A stretch of 64,000 nucleotides of DNA, from NCBI GenBank assembly GCA_039090855.1, contig CM076996.1, positions 52,108,469 through 52,172,468 of the forward strand. Reading direction: 5' to 3'. A program made the translations under genes and the position numbers. Under the pieces are notes generated by a model, which saw nothing but the letters and a program-made list of their open reading frames with translations, was not told the DNA's origin and made no database searches. Origin of the DNA: Macrothele yani. Its lineage: Eukaryota; Arthropoda; Arachnida; Araneae; Macrothelidae. Of this stretch, positions 1 through 11,331 are shown in pieces. Position 1 is the first letter of the stretch; each line of letters opens with the position of its first letter.

Positions 1-1309
1 CCATTGAGATCATTCCCCTGTTGACTTCTCAAGCTGAAAACATGTGGAATGTAGGGGTGTTTTGCTCTTTGGGCTACCTGTAATCAACATGATCCTTAGA
101 CTGAGATAAACGTACACAAATCATTTCCCAATGTCCATTGTATTTTGTTCATCTGAGAAAAAGGTGCTTTGTAAAATTTTTAGCTAACAAAGTGCCTTCC
201 CACTCTGTCTACTGTTCCAAGAAGCTGCTTCCCTTTTTTAATGGGATATTGGCACTAGGAGCAAGGTCATACTGAGTTGGAAGGATGGAAAGAGATGTTT
301 CAGCCGATAAATACTCTTTCATTTCCTGAAAAAAAGAATGAAATGGGAGTGAGAGAAGATGCATTGACAGAGGCAACAGGCAAGATACAGTACCTTGCAG
401 CCAAAGAAGGGGCAGTCAAAATTGGTCTGCAGTGATTTTGAGTAAAAATAAAAACATTCCTTGTTTTTCATCTCTGTAAATGGAAACAAAGCAATAGTCA
501 CCCCACAAATTTATTTTTCCGTAACATGCAATTCTATATTTAAAATTTTACTAAAGTTGCATAGAGAAGGCACCCTAATGCCTTGTCTACTGGTTTGAGC
601 TGGCCCTGACTTGGACAAAAACAAGCAAAGTTAAGAAATGTCTAGTGGGTAGGCACTTAATGAAGTTCAGAGCATGACAGCATGGGACCTGGACAAGACT
701 GTCTTGGGATCTGGGGGTTTGACCAGTGCCGTGGTTACTCTGGTTATCCCATCGCAGGGAGTGCATGCTTTGATGTTGATCACAAAGACAGCAGTTTTGT
801 CAAAAGCTTTCCGAATCTCCCTTATGTATTTGTTCACTTCCATTGTGTTGAAATTTTACACTGTGGGAATGAAAGTATGATTTTTGAATTAGAATTATTT
901 TTATTAAAAAATAAATGTGCCACACAGCATTGTGATTTCTCACAGTAATTTTTTTTTAACTTCTCCCATGTCCTTTATATTAATTTATTTATTATAAAAT
1001 TTGGTTGGGGCTTTCTTCCGCTTGGGTGCTGTGCACTCCTTGCATTTTCGGTTGCTGCATATCAGCATATGTAAAACAGCTGAGTGAAGGCTACATATCA
1101 ATAAGCACCAATGCTCAGGAAAAAAGATAAAAAAGCACAATTAGTAAGCTAGGTATAAAGGTATAAATGCATGCTGATCTGTGTGTGTGTGTTCGTTCGG
1201 GTTGCTCCATTGAGTGCTAAGTTTAATGCTAAGAATAATGATGGGCACAAAATAGTCCTCCTGGTGTGGGGACTCAAGCCCTATGAGCCCCCCTAGCTGC
1301 ATGCCCCCT
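1..1309. other. No recognised gene; intergenic or intronic DNA
   Basis: I recognise no gene or named repeat here. The stretch is AT-rich with short open frames in several phases. The only block that looks mildly coding is the minus-strand frame at 667-843, listed separately. A short (GT)n run lies near 1180-1190. It may be intronic or intergenic; the sequence does not decide. Confidence 0.4.
667..843 (-). pseudogene. Unassigned 58-codon minus-strand open frame
   Basis: The minus strand reads an uninterrupted 58-codon frame from ATG (843-841) to TGA (669-667). It has a balanced composition, including the stretches EIRKAFDKTAVFVI and CTPCDGITRVTTALVKPPDP. That looks more protein-like than the low-complexity frames around it. 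The plus strand is also open over the same bases (674-880), so one of the two is an antisense shadow. I do not recognise a family, and no splice sites or regulatory signals clearly frame it. It could be a fragment of a decayed transposon gene, an exon, or chance. Confidence 0.2.
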
Positions 1310-2130
1310 GGTAACAGGTAACGAGCAGAGCCAGCATCTGCACCTCTCATCACATGAGTGTCAACAACTAAGTGTTTCAGACGCTGATCATAAACAACAA
1401 AATCTGTTACACTCTTTTGCCCTAGAGCATGGTTCTACCAACTATACATGTAGATATACTTGTGGATGAAAAATGCATTAGATGCACATAGTACATTCCC
1501 AATGTGGAGTTCAATTAATCTTTCACCATTATCATTCACACTGAGGTCATAAAACTTACCCAGAACATAATCAGAAATCTTATTCTGAGTACCTGCTCTA
1601 GCATTGAAATTCCCTGCTATTATAACTTTCTCTTTTGTACCATACTGACTCAAAACAGCTTTCAGCTCCATCCAAAAATCATCCTTTTTATCAGGATGCA
1701 GAATCAAAAAGAGCATACACTTAAACAATTACTGCTCTCTGAAGTTTCACTTTTAAACAAATCCATAGAATTCTTTCGCTTTACGTAGCTGTAGTGAATC
1801 AAGTTTTTCATCTTTTCACTTAAAATCACACCTACAACAGATTGTTCTTATACATTATTCAATGCTGCTGACCACACATTCTGTTCCATTCACTTCTATC
1901 CCAATTTCTTTCTTTTTAGTTTCACTTATACACAGCACATCCAATTTATATTTATTAATTTCTTCAATCATCTCATTCGTCTTTCTATTTATTCCTCTAG
2001 TATTCCATACACCAATCTTACACTCACTCAACCGAGAATCTTGCTCATGTGCTATTTATTAGTTCCAGGTCGATTCCATAGTGTACCATTTTTCTCAAGT
2101 GCAGTAGGTCCACCATATTCCACTTTCAAG
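1310..2130 (-). mobile_element. LINE family A, endonuclease fragment (copy A')
   Basis: On the minus strand this block encodes scattered pieces of an AP-endonuclease. Near 2010-1900 it reads VWNTRGINRKTNEM and CISETKKKEIG, the conserved N-terminal strand and catalytic Glu region of LINE endonucleases. Near 1620-1590 it reads IIAGNFNARAGTQN, the GDFNA-like motif. It aligns base for base, with many changes, to 25480-26320, so both are copies of one family. Reverse transcriptase is absent, so this is an isolated fragment. It contains frameshifts and is not functional. Family placement as RTE-like is inferred from the better-preserved copy A1. Confidence 0.7.
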
Positions 2131-2825
2131 TCCTATAAATTCTTTGAGTCTTGAAAATCATAAAAGTACATCAGTGTAGGGGATTAGCCCACTCACAACG
2201 GTTCCAGTTGATCATTCCACCTAAGGGTTCTGGAACAAAACTGAGTGAGTTGGGGTCTTTTGATCAATGTTGCACAGAACTAACTGGTACATCAACAATA
2301 TTTGTACTGAAGGTTAATTTTGTGCCAGTTTCTCAGATTCATGGAGGCCCTTGTTGCTGTTGTGTGTGCCATTGTTGCCATTGCCCAGCAGAATGCCCTG
2401 TGGAAGCAAACTCATCTTTCACTATGAATGCTTGCCAAGAAGCACAATATACACTCAAAAAGTTATGTTAGTTACCTACTTTTATATTGAGTGAACACTT
2501 GACTTCAGGATTCTCCAAAGTAACAATCTTTTGCCTGATGCAAGAATGAAAGATGATGGCACAACACTACAGATGCATCTCTTCATCCTGTGCTTTCATC
2601 ATGAAGATGCCTATGCAGTTTTCTTGAGTAGCACCTGAGCGTAGCACAAAAGAACACAACTTTCACTACGTTTTGTACTTTGCTGGGGGAAATTATGAAA
2701 GTCAGGTCGTTTCACGCAGCGTTTTATAGTGCAAGTGCAAAAATTGTTCCAGATATTGCTTGATAATATGGAGTAATATTGAACTGAAATTTCTAACAGT
2801 GTGTGTGTGTGTGTATGGGTACACA
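2131..2825. other. No recognised gene
   Basis: A plus-strand 106-codon frame spans 2151-2471 and is rich in cysteine (a CCCCVCHCCHC run), which reflects a TGT/TGC-rich stretch rather than a known domain. I see no conserved motif. A (GT)n microsatellite at about 2799-2815 lies just before the inverted-repeat element that follows. Confidence 0.4.
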
Positions 2826-3769
2826 CAGTGTGTCCCACTCGTTACTTTACCCAAGTTTTTATTAATAACATCGTGAATAATTACAGTAATTGAATGATAT
2901 TTGGTAAGAACATACCTTCATCCATGGAAAACAGAACCATATTATAAAAGATGATGAAAGTGTTTGCCCTGTGCATCAAGATGACCTTGAACACGAGACT
3001 ATATTTCAAAAAGTTTGCTACATTTGCTCTAGTGTAATTTGTTGCGGAACGACCAGACATCTCGTACTTCACCTTTTTTTCCAATGAAGCATGGATTCAC
3101 TTATCGAGACACATAAATGCATGAAAGACGCATATGTGGTCAGTGGCAAATCCTCATGCATTTATTGAGAAACCACTTCACACACTAAAAATTGGAGTGT
3201 AGTGCGCACTGTCAAGTCGGCAGATCACTGGGCTCCATCTTCTTTCAGAATAAGGTCATAGCAGCCATCTATATCGAAATTTTTCAGACATTCGTTAACC
3301 AAATGCATCTTGATGAGCTGACCACTGGATATTTTCTACAAGATAAGGCAACTTACCATACATCCATGTGAGTATGTCTGAAATTGAGTTATTCTTTGGA
3401 GATGATGTGATTTCTAAAGGAATGTGGCCACCTCGATCTCCTGGACTAAACCCCCTAATTTCTTTCTCGGGGGTATCTCAAATCAGTGGTGTTTCAAAAC
3501 AAGCTGACAACCCTTGAGGCATTCAAGAAAAACATGTGTAAGGCAGTGGTAGTGATTACTCCTGAGCAACTGGTGCGAACTTTCCAAAATATAGAGTCTC
3601 ATGTTCAAGACTGTCTTGATGTACAGGGCACATACTTTCAACCTCTCTTATGATCTGGTTCTGTTTTCCATGGATGAAGGTATGTTCTTACCAAATGTCA
3701 TTCAATTACTGTAATTGTTCACGACATTATTTATAAAAACTTGGGTAAAGTAGCGAGTGGGACACCCTG
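2826..3769 (+). mobile_element. Tc1/mariner-superfamily element with ~120-bp TIRs
   Basis: The ends are inverted repeats of roughly 120 bp (2826-2945 and 3650-3769). The outer ends read CAGTGTGTCCCACTCG on the left and CAGGGTGTCCCACTCG (inverted) on the right. The right flank is TA, as expected for this superfamily; the left flank is CA, a mutated copy. The interior (about 3330-3655, plus strand) holds the C-terminal half of a transposase: a QDxATxHTS-like second Asp motif, then MWPPRSPGLNP and a decayed FFLWG-type segment, with frameshifts. At 944 bp it is shorter than a full element, and the N-terminal domain and first catalytic Asp are missing. It is an internally deleted, inactive copy. 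Confidence 0.7.
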
Positions 3770-4694
3770 TATATTGGAAGCATGTACTCCCCACACAAAA
3801 ATTTAAAGCTTGGCACTCGTGGGTATGAAGCTCATCCTTGATTGTCATTTATGTAACATACAAACTTTGGCACTTTTTCGAGTCCAAAGAATTATCTAAC
3901 TTTCTACAATAGTATAATTTTCAGTCTTTTGAGTTGAGCAATAATACTACACACCTCTGAACCGACTGCTTTTTTCTGTACACATATTCTGCATGTATTA
4001 CCTCTGACAATCCTCCTTGCCATAAGAACTGCATATTTTACAAACTTTTTCAGAATTAAGATGTAATTATGAACATAAATATCTCAACATAAAAAATCTT
4101 AAGGAGCTAACTAAATTTTCAAAACCAATTTTCAGTAATCAAATCTACAGGTCCATGTGAACACACTCAAGGCATATATCTCATTGTATCCAAATGCCAT
4201 AAACTTTTAATAAGTCAACAAAATTATTTTTTCATATTACATGTTGGAGCATAAAATTCATATGCTTTTAAAGTACCGAAAATATTAAAATGAACTACTA
4301 TTTACACTTACTAAAGTACTATGAATTAAGATACAAACATTAAAAAAAGAACACTCGCACGACCCGGACTCTCATTGGTAAACCATATCTTTCGTTTCAC
4401 TTAGGCCTTTCATTCCCACACAGAACATCCTCAAAGCCAGTCATTTGCTCATATGTAAGGTCTCATACTCCTCGTACTACTACATGATGGAAAGGATTGG
4501 AGTTGAACTCACTTTCAATTTTGTGGGCACAATCATGAAAACATAACTACGCAGGACCCAAAATACGTAAGTTATTTTCTAGAAGCAATCTTGTGCTGCC
4601 CTCTTGTGACCAAATAAACAAACAAAAATTAGAATTTTGTATTGTTACTTTTTTTCTGATATTTTTAGCTGTTCTTGTTTAACTAAAACTTTCC
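3770..4694. other. No recognised gene
   Basis: AT-rich sequence with no long frame, TIR or recognised motif on either strand. Confidence 0.4.
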
Positions 4695-5075
4695 ATGGTT
4701 GTGTTGTGTAGGACTCAAAAGACTGAAAATAATGTCATTTATGTGTTTTGTGTGTGTTCAAATTTTTTGCATGCTTCTTTTGTCAGCTGTACAAGATGAT
4801 TCAGAAACCTTCATTTGTCTCTTGAATGATCAGTGCGATATGTTTTCTGTGTTGTCTTTTTATCTTATATCAGTTTGTGTAGTCCATTGTTTTGGTGTCA
4901 ACCCTTTTCACTGGTTCATGCCATGTTTGATTCCTATCTGGTTTGTGTGTGTGTGTGTTTTAATGTTACTTTTTTTGTGTGTGTTTCCGTATTAACCATG
5001 GTGTTTGGAGGTTTATGGTTTACTGAGGCCATTGTGCCCCTAAAATCGGAAAACCAACCAAACGACCACTTGTGT
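4695..5075 (+). mobile_element. LINE family C, 3'-end fragment (5'-truncated)
   Basis: The plus strand reads ETFICLLNDQCDMFSVLSFY, matching the C terminus of the LINE C1 ORF2 (ATLQRLLNDQCNTVAVFSFF at about 20930-20980). About 200 bp further comes the family's terminal region, with GGCCATTGTGCCCCTAAAAT followed by AACCAACC-like repeats, as at the 3' ends of C1 and C2. Divergence is high, so this is an old 5'-truncated insertion. It is not coding. Confidence 0.6.
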
Positions 5076-5370
5076 GTGGCAGAATAATTTTTTTCCCCCC
5101 ATACCTGTATTATTTGTATATATGAACACCAACTGTAATTTCTTTTTGTTCTTGTTTTTGAGAAATTATTTGATCCATATGAGCAATATTTATTAAAATA
5201 TGATGCATAAGACCATGGTGAACTGAATTTTTCCTTGAAACAACTTTCAGTGTACACAAAACCTTAGATATTTAATTAAAAACTGTTGAAATTGATGTGT
5301 TGTATGTTTTTTGTTTTTCATTCTCATCTGTACAGACAGTCTGTACAATCTTTCTAAATCTTCCCTATTT
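5076..5370. other. No recognised feature
   Basis: Unclassified sequence between the LINE C fragment and the outer end of the long inverted-repeat element. No motif seen. Confidence 0.4.
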
Positions 5371-5467
5371 CCTAAAAATATTTGGTAGTGTCCTAATACA
5401 AGCACCTTTGAAATCCACCAGGAGATGCAGGAAAGTCACGTGGCATGGATTGCTGGCAGACATGACA

Positions 5468-6208
5468 GGGTCATTCCACATTCATTCATCCAATTTTTTT
5501 GGGAAATGTAACCCACCATCTCAGATTTTGATGAAATTTGGCATGGAGGCATACTTCACCAAGATATAGAAAATGACCAAACTTTAACTTCCTACACGTC
5601 ATAGTTTCTGAGATACAATGCTCTAAAGTTTCACTGAACACCAATCGCACACGTAGAGTGACAAAGTACCACGTTTTACAAAATGCTGCATAACTGTAGT
5701 GCTATTTAGTTCAGAAGAAAGAAATTTTGTACCCTTATGCAAAAGAGCTTCCAGAATAAGAAACCATTTCAAATTTCGTTGAAAACACTGAATAAATAAA
5801 TGAAATATAGTGGTAAAGTGAAAATTTAAGAAACAAACTTGCTATTCTATATTAGGCTCTACAGCAAATAGCAGAGGTATGAGGGAGCTCTTTTTAAATG
5901 TATATTGGTCTTTGACATATATTGTCACATAACAAGAAAAAAAAATAGGGGCTTTCAGCTTGCTTTTGCAGATATGTGCAAATATCTGAAATGCGTGCGG
6001 GGTCCCACTTCGTCAATTTAACCACTTTTTTTTTTAATTATAATTCATCTCTGACATTCAAGAAATTTCACAAGGAGATAAAACTAACAAGGACGCAAAA
6101 ATATAAGAAATTATGTTTTCTTACATCATATAGTTTCAGAGATACCATATTAACAAGTCTGATGCTATGGCTAAGTTCAGCTGCACCCCACAAGAAGTGT
6201 GGTGAGGT
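5468..6208 (+). repeat. Left 741-bp TIR of the Sola-like element
   Basis: Inverted copy of 10291-11031. It includes the shared blocks CTCAGATTTTGATGAAATTT, TTTGACATATATTGTCACAT and CAGATATTTGCAC-type sequence. The 141-codon open frame at 5976-6401 runs across the inner edge and is not a gene. Confidence 0.85.
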
Positions 6209-6793
6209 TTTAAAGTTTTTCAGTCATTTCAAAATATCTGTTATTCTCTTATTGCAGATTGCAAAAATTCCTGAAAAAAAGGTAACTCTGACAAATCTCC
6301 CTAAAATAGAATTTTGGAAATTTACCCCTTCCATCCCCCGCCCCAAATTAAACATTTCCACGAAAGATATAAACAATTTTTATATGTGCATGGCTGGATA
6401 ATACTCTAAAGTAAGCTTGCAATGGATGGGCACTAGGAAATAATTGCAGCTTGTCAGAGAGCACTTTTTAAAAGAAAATGTGGCATAAGGCAGAGGATAA
6501 AGCCTGATTCCTAAGGTCATGAGAATTTGTTTTTACTTCATCCCAAATCCTGTGCTCAACTGACCACCAGTTCAAATGGGGTAAGTTTTATGACATCGTA
6601 AAACTCCCCAAGTGCTGAAATGAGGGTCAAATGAAAAATATTTCTCTTTTCTCACCTCACTCTCCTAGGGATGCCCTCCAGCTAAAGAGAAATAAGGCCT
6701 CATTCCCAGTTAAGAAAACAATGGTTCAGATGCTCATGCGGATTTCACTGTGGGCAGGCTATCCAGAAGTCTCTTACATTTTGCTGTGAAATA

Positions 6794-7480
6794 CTAGGGG
6801 TGTTCAAATGAAAAGGTACGAAACGTCATAAGAACGTAACCGTTAACATATTTGCCTATGCCGCTATGGGAGAACGTAGCGACACATCTAGGGATGCGAT
6901 TGGAGTCGCAGGCGTGGATCGGAGCATGCGCGGGCGCCCGCATGCGCAGGAGAGAGCAGAGGCTCTTATAAAGAGCGCCGTCCAACTGAAGCGCCAGTGC
7001 GTGTGAGGACAGGATGGCGTTCACATTGCAAAATTCGACGATTGAGGAGCAGCGAGGCATTATCCGATTTCTGACAGCGGAAGGTGTTAAGCCGGCCGCT
7101 ATTCATCGCAGAGGGTGTGGTTCTGCTCCATGATAACGCGCGTCCTCACGTCTCCAGGGTCACACACGTGGAACTGGCCAAGTTCCAGTGGGAGCAGCTT
7201 GACCATCCGCCCTACAGCCCGGACATGTCGCTCTGTAATTTCCATGTGTTTGGTCCCCTGAAAAACATCTGAAAGGGAAGCGCTTCCACTCGGACGACAA
7301 ACTCAAGGACGCTGTGCAGGACTGGGTCTCGTCACGGCCACAGGAATTCTGGGAACAAGGAATCATTCGGCTCGTTAATCAATGGGATCGTTGTGCTACG
7401 GCCTATGGTGTATACTTTGAATAAAGTCTTCATTTATACCCACAGTGTCGTTTCGTACCTTTTCATTTGAACACTCCTTG
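6794..7480 (+). mobile_element. mariner internal-deletion derivative
   Basis: The 687-bp element is flanked by TA (6792-6793, 7481-7482) and has about 32-bp TIRs; both ends contain GTGTTCAAATGAAAAGGTAC. A TATA-like sequence (TTATAAAG, about 6966-6973) precedes the start codon at 7014. The middle of the transposase gene is missing, so the ends and gene termini survive around a large deletion. It sits inside the Sola-like element and is younger than it. Confidence 0.85.
7014..7424 (+). pseudogene. mariner transposase, N and C termini fused by internal deletion
   Basis: Translation from ATG 7014 starts MAFTLQNSTIEEQRGIIRFL, a mariner N terminus that feeds the helix-turn-helix domain. After about 30 codons the sequence jumps to the C-terminal catalytic domain in another phase: VLLHDNARPHVS (second catalytic Asp), then PPYSPDMSLCNFHVFGPLKN, ending GVYFE. 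The first catalytic Asp and most of the DNA-binding domain are deleted. The residue 35 positions after the second Asp, where DD34D mariners carry the third catalytic Asp, is Asn here. The product cannot be an active transposase. It might in principle make a short DNA-binding peptide, but the frame breaks soon after the junction. Confidence 0.8.
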
Positions 7481-7727
7481 TATATTGCTTCCAATAGTTT
7501 CTTTTTTGTGTATTCGCTGCTCTGTGTTAATCTGACTTTGGGATAAGTTTGTCAACCTGAATCATGGAAAAAGATAATGGACCAGTGTAGTGTTGGATCA
7601 CTTACTAATACAGAATGCAATAAATCAAGTTATGTGAAGACAAAAAGGGTTTCTCAGTAGTGAAGAACTTTCTGTTGCTGACAAGGAACTTATTTCTTTA
7701 AGACCTAATATTCCACATACAGATATA

Positions 7728-10170
7728 ATCTCAGTATGTTTACATCACAAATGTTATTATCTGAAGAAATATGAAACCTACCAAGTAACTTATTGCAACC
7801 CTTTTGGTGACCATGATGTGAAAAAACCTGTTGAAGAGGTCCCTGCATCAAGTCAGTATACAAATAGCCCAACAACTGCAATCTAAAAACATCAGTGTAT
7901 GCACAGGTCAAAAATTATGTCCTCAGTGTCATGGGAAAGCATCTAAATTAGGACAACCTTAGAAGATGAAGTTTTAAGTGAGACTGATGGTAGTGAAATG
8001 GTCCCTGATGATTTTATTATTAAAGAATGTGCTGCTAAAGAAGTAAATGAAAGTTTATCTGATTTAGAATTGTCACCGTTAAAATTACATTTCTTGTCAT
8101 CCCATCGTAAACCAGCATATGGAAAATGAAAACTTCTTCAAGCAAAGTTAGCTATGCAGAGTAAAATATCTTGTGTTCTGGAGTATGGATTTACAGCTCA
8201 GTCTTCTACTAGGGACATTGATGATGAACACTCATTAGATGAATTAAAACTAAAAGCTCTTGATTTGGATGAACTTGTTGCTTTAATGAAAGAAAAGATA
8301 CCTACTGTTAGTCATAAAAAAATAAATAAAAAATTCAGATATTAACAATGGCTCCCCCATCATGGTCCAGAAAAAAGTAGCACAACAGCTTGAAGTTTCA
8401 GAATACACAGTACATCAGGCAAGAAAATTAGCAAAAGATAAAGGCATTATATCAGTTCCCGAACCCAGCCATGGTAAGAAACTTTCACAAGATGCCATAA
8501 AACATGAGCTTTATTCAAAGAAGATTATAGAATTTTATGAAGATAACTATTCTAGGCAAATGCCAGGAATGAAGGACAAAGTAAATGGTGCTAGAAACGT
8601 CCATGCTCAGAAAAGACTTATTCTGTGCAATTCGAAATAATTATATCAACAATTTAAGCAAAGGCATACTAATGAAAAAGTAGGATTTTCTAAATTTTGT
8701 GCTCTTCATCCAAAATGGTGCATTCTTGCGGGCTCCTCTGGAACCTATTCTGTATGTGTATGCACTATACTCAAAATGTCTAACTTTTGATTAGTGCAGC
8801 ACCCTTTGAAGAATCACATCAGGACTTTGTCAATAGTCTTGTCTGCAGCAGTAAGGATTCAAAGTGCATGTTTTGGTGTTGTTCAGTGTCCAAAAAGTAC
8901 AAATCTGAATCAGTTATTGTTGCAGAAATTTAAAAATTGTGATCCCACTGATGAAATCTAATATTACCAGTGGGTGTCTACAGACAGAATGGCGCTTCAA
9001 AAGTTTTTTTCTTCAGTTGAGGAATTCATTGAATTATTTGTGCCAAAAATTGAGAATCTCATTCCACATTCATACATTACCAAAGCACAGTCTTCATTTT
9101 TCAGTAAGTTGAAAGGAACAATTGGTCCAGAATCTATCATTATACTGATGGACTTCAGTGAAAATTATGCATTTGTAGTTCAGGAAGAAATACAATGGTA
9201 TCATTGGACTTGCCATGCATGCACAGTTCACCCTGTTGTTATTTACTGTAAAAAATGCTGACTCTTTGACCTCTGCATTAAGTCACTGTTTCATTTCTGA
9301 TGATCGTGATCATGATGTTGCAACGGTGTACAAGATTCAGAGTGAAATAATAACTTTCTTTAAAAAGAACTACCAACAAGTAAAAGAAGTACATTATTTT
9401 ACTGATGGTTGTGTTGCTCAGTACAATAACTTTAAATCTATGTCATCACATTAATGATTTTGCAGTGACAGCTTCATGGTCTTTCTTTGCCACCAGCAAC
9501 AGGAAGTCTCCTTGTGATGGCATAGGTGGAACTGTCAAACGAATCACTGCAAAAGCAAGTCTCCAACGTCTACTGAAAGAGCAAATAACCACTCCACAGG
9601 AGATGTTTGACTTAACTGTCGTAAAAAATATCATGAAAATAGAGTTTCATTTTGAAAAGTGATATGAATGCTGTGCGCAATGAGTGTCAAGTAAGATTTT
9701 CTCATGTTAAAACAATACCTGATGCACGGAGTTTCCACAGCTTTATTCCATTATCAACATCTAAAATAGCAACCAAGAGAACAAGCTTGGATGAAAATTA
9801 CTTTTTGATTTTGGCTGTAAAAATCTAGGAATACAAAGGCAGTTATATACACATTGTTATGTAGCATGTGTATATGATTCTAACTGGTTTCTAGGAATAC
9901 TAGAGAAAATTAATTATGAAGAAAGCGATGCATCTGTAAAATTTATGCACCCAAACAGCCCTGCAGTTTCTTTTTACTGGCCTTCATGTAAAGATTAGTG
10001 CAATATTGTATTTGGACACATTTTATGCTTAATTGATGCTCCCATGACAACAAGTTCTGGTAGAACATATGTGTTTTCCAAGTTGAACGTGAAAACCTGT
10101 CAAACTAAGTGGCTGAATTATAAGGACTCCACCTCAAGAGTTGATCATGGCATATTAAAAACATCAATGT
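7728..10170 (+). pseudogene. Transposase-like gene of the Sola-like element (decayed)
   Basis: Pieces of one protein occur in order on the plus strand, broken by stops and frameshifts. They are a CNPFGDHDVKKPV segment (7790s), an acidic linker, and EKIPTVSHKKINKK with KKVAQQLEVSEYTVHQARKL (8280-8420, helix-turn-helix-like). Then DNYSRQMPGMKDKVNG, a WVSTDRMALQKFFSSVEEF segment, MDFSENYAFVVQEEIQWYHW (near 9150), YFTDGCVAQYNNFKS (near 9400) and WSFFATSNRKSPCDGIGGTV follow. A C-terminal module reads CVYDSNWFLG and VKFMHPNSPAVSFYWPS (9870-9990). The acidic residues in DFSEN and FTDG are candidates for the DDE catalytic set. I recognise this as a family widespread in invertebrate genomes; the superfamily label rests on the 4-bp target duplication. 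Confidence 0.65.
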
Positions 10171-10290
10171 AAATATTTGTGAACAGTGCAAAACTACTTG
10201 CTTGTGTTTCTTTTTTTCAAGTCAAAACTAATTATAAAAAAATAGATCTATGTACCATAGGTGAGTATGACTAAGCAGTTTGTTGCATAT

Positions 10291-11031
10291 GCTCACCTAA
10301 CTTGTTGTGGGGTACAGCTGAACTAGCCATTTCGTCAAATTTGTTAATATGGTATTTCTGAAACTATATGGTGTAAGAAAACATAATTTTTTATATTTTT
10401 GTGTCCTTGTTAGTTATATCTCCTTGTGAAATTTCTTGAATGTCAGAGATGAGTTATAATTAATAATAAAAAAAAAAAAAAGTGGTTGAATAGACGAAGT
10501 GGAACCCCACGCGCATTTCAGATATTTGCACATATCTGCAAAAGCAAGCTGAAAGCCCCTATTTTTTTTTTCTTGTTATGTGACAATATATGTCAAAGAC
10601 CAATATACATTTAAAAAGAGCTCCCTCATACCTCTGCTATTTGCTGTAGAGCCTAATATAGAATAGCAAGTTTTTTTCTTAAATTTTCACTTTACCACTA
10701 TATTTCATTTATTTATTCAGTGTTTTCAATGGAATTTAAAATTATTTCTTATTCTGGAAGCTCTTTTGCATAAGGGTAGAAAATTTCTTTCTTCTAAACT
10801 AAATAGCGCTACAGGTATACAGCATTTTGTGAAAAGTAGTACTCCGTTGCTCTACGTGCGAGATTGATGTTCAGTGAAACTTTAGAGCATTGTATCTCAG
10901 AAACTATGAGGTGTAGGAAGTTAAAATGTGATCTTTTTCTATATCTTGGTGAAGTATGCCTCCATGCCAAATTTCATCAAAATCTGAGATGGTGGGTTAC
11001 ATGGCCTGGGTGAAGTGACGTGGAATGACCC
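10291..11031 (-). repeat. Right 741-bp TIR of the Sola-like element
   Basis: Inverted copy of 5468-6208, with scattered substitutions and small length differences in A/T runs. The outermost 12 bases, GTGGAATGACCC, are exact complements of the left terminus. Confidence 0.85.
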
Positions 11032-11331
11032 GACAGCTTTTTTCGATGCTGATCGTAGACTCTTGGATCCGTAAAGGGCTAGTCTGCAAATTGCATTTGT
11101 AACAGTAACCTAGGAAATACAGCCAAGATTGTGAGGGGGTATACAAATTCAAATACGACTTACTACATTGGCAGAAAAGCATTATGCATTGTATTATAAT
11201 GCGATGATGTCTTTCGTCCGTACCCTTGTACACATACTTTTTCTTACATTAACACGTTGCCTTCTTTACAACACGTGGTGTTCTTACTTAGGATTAGTTG
11301 GATCACCTTTTGCCTTTCTTCCCTTGTATTG

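Larger units (their letters stand above)
5468..11031 (+). mobile_element. 5.56-kb cut-and-paste transposon, 741-bp TIRs, 4-bp TSD (Sola-like?)
   Basis: The element begins GGGTCATTCCAC and ends with the reverse complement. It is bounded on both sides by GACA (5464-5467 and 11032-11035), a 4-bp target duplication. The terminal inverted repeats are unusually long: 5468-6208 and 10291-11031, closely similar in inverted order throughout. Between them lies a decayed plus-strand transposase (about 7728-10170). A 4-bp duplication is known for Sola and Chapaev superfamilies; I lean to Sola but cannot prove it. It inserted into the left arm of the surrounding inverted-repeat element and later received a mariner (6794-7480). 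Confidence 0.75.

Noticed and set aside
4699..4995. Hydrophobic 98-codon frame as a membrane protein
   Set aside because: The matching LLNDQC segment shows it is the degenerate 3' end of LINE C followed by T-rich sequence.
5976..6401. 141-codon plus-strand frame
   Set aside because: It lies mostly in the 741-bp TIR of the Sola-like element; the equivalent frame is not kept in the other TIR.
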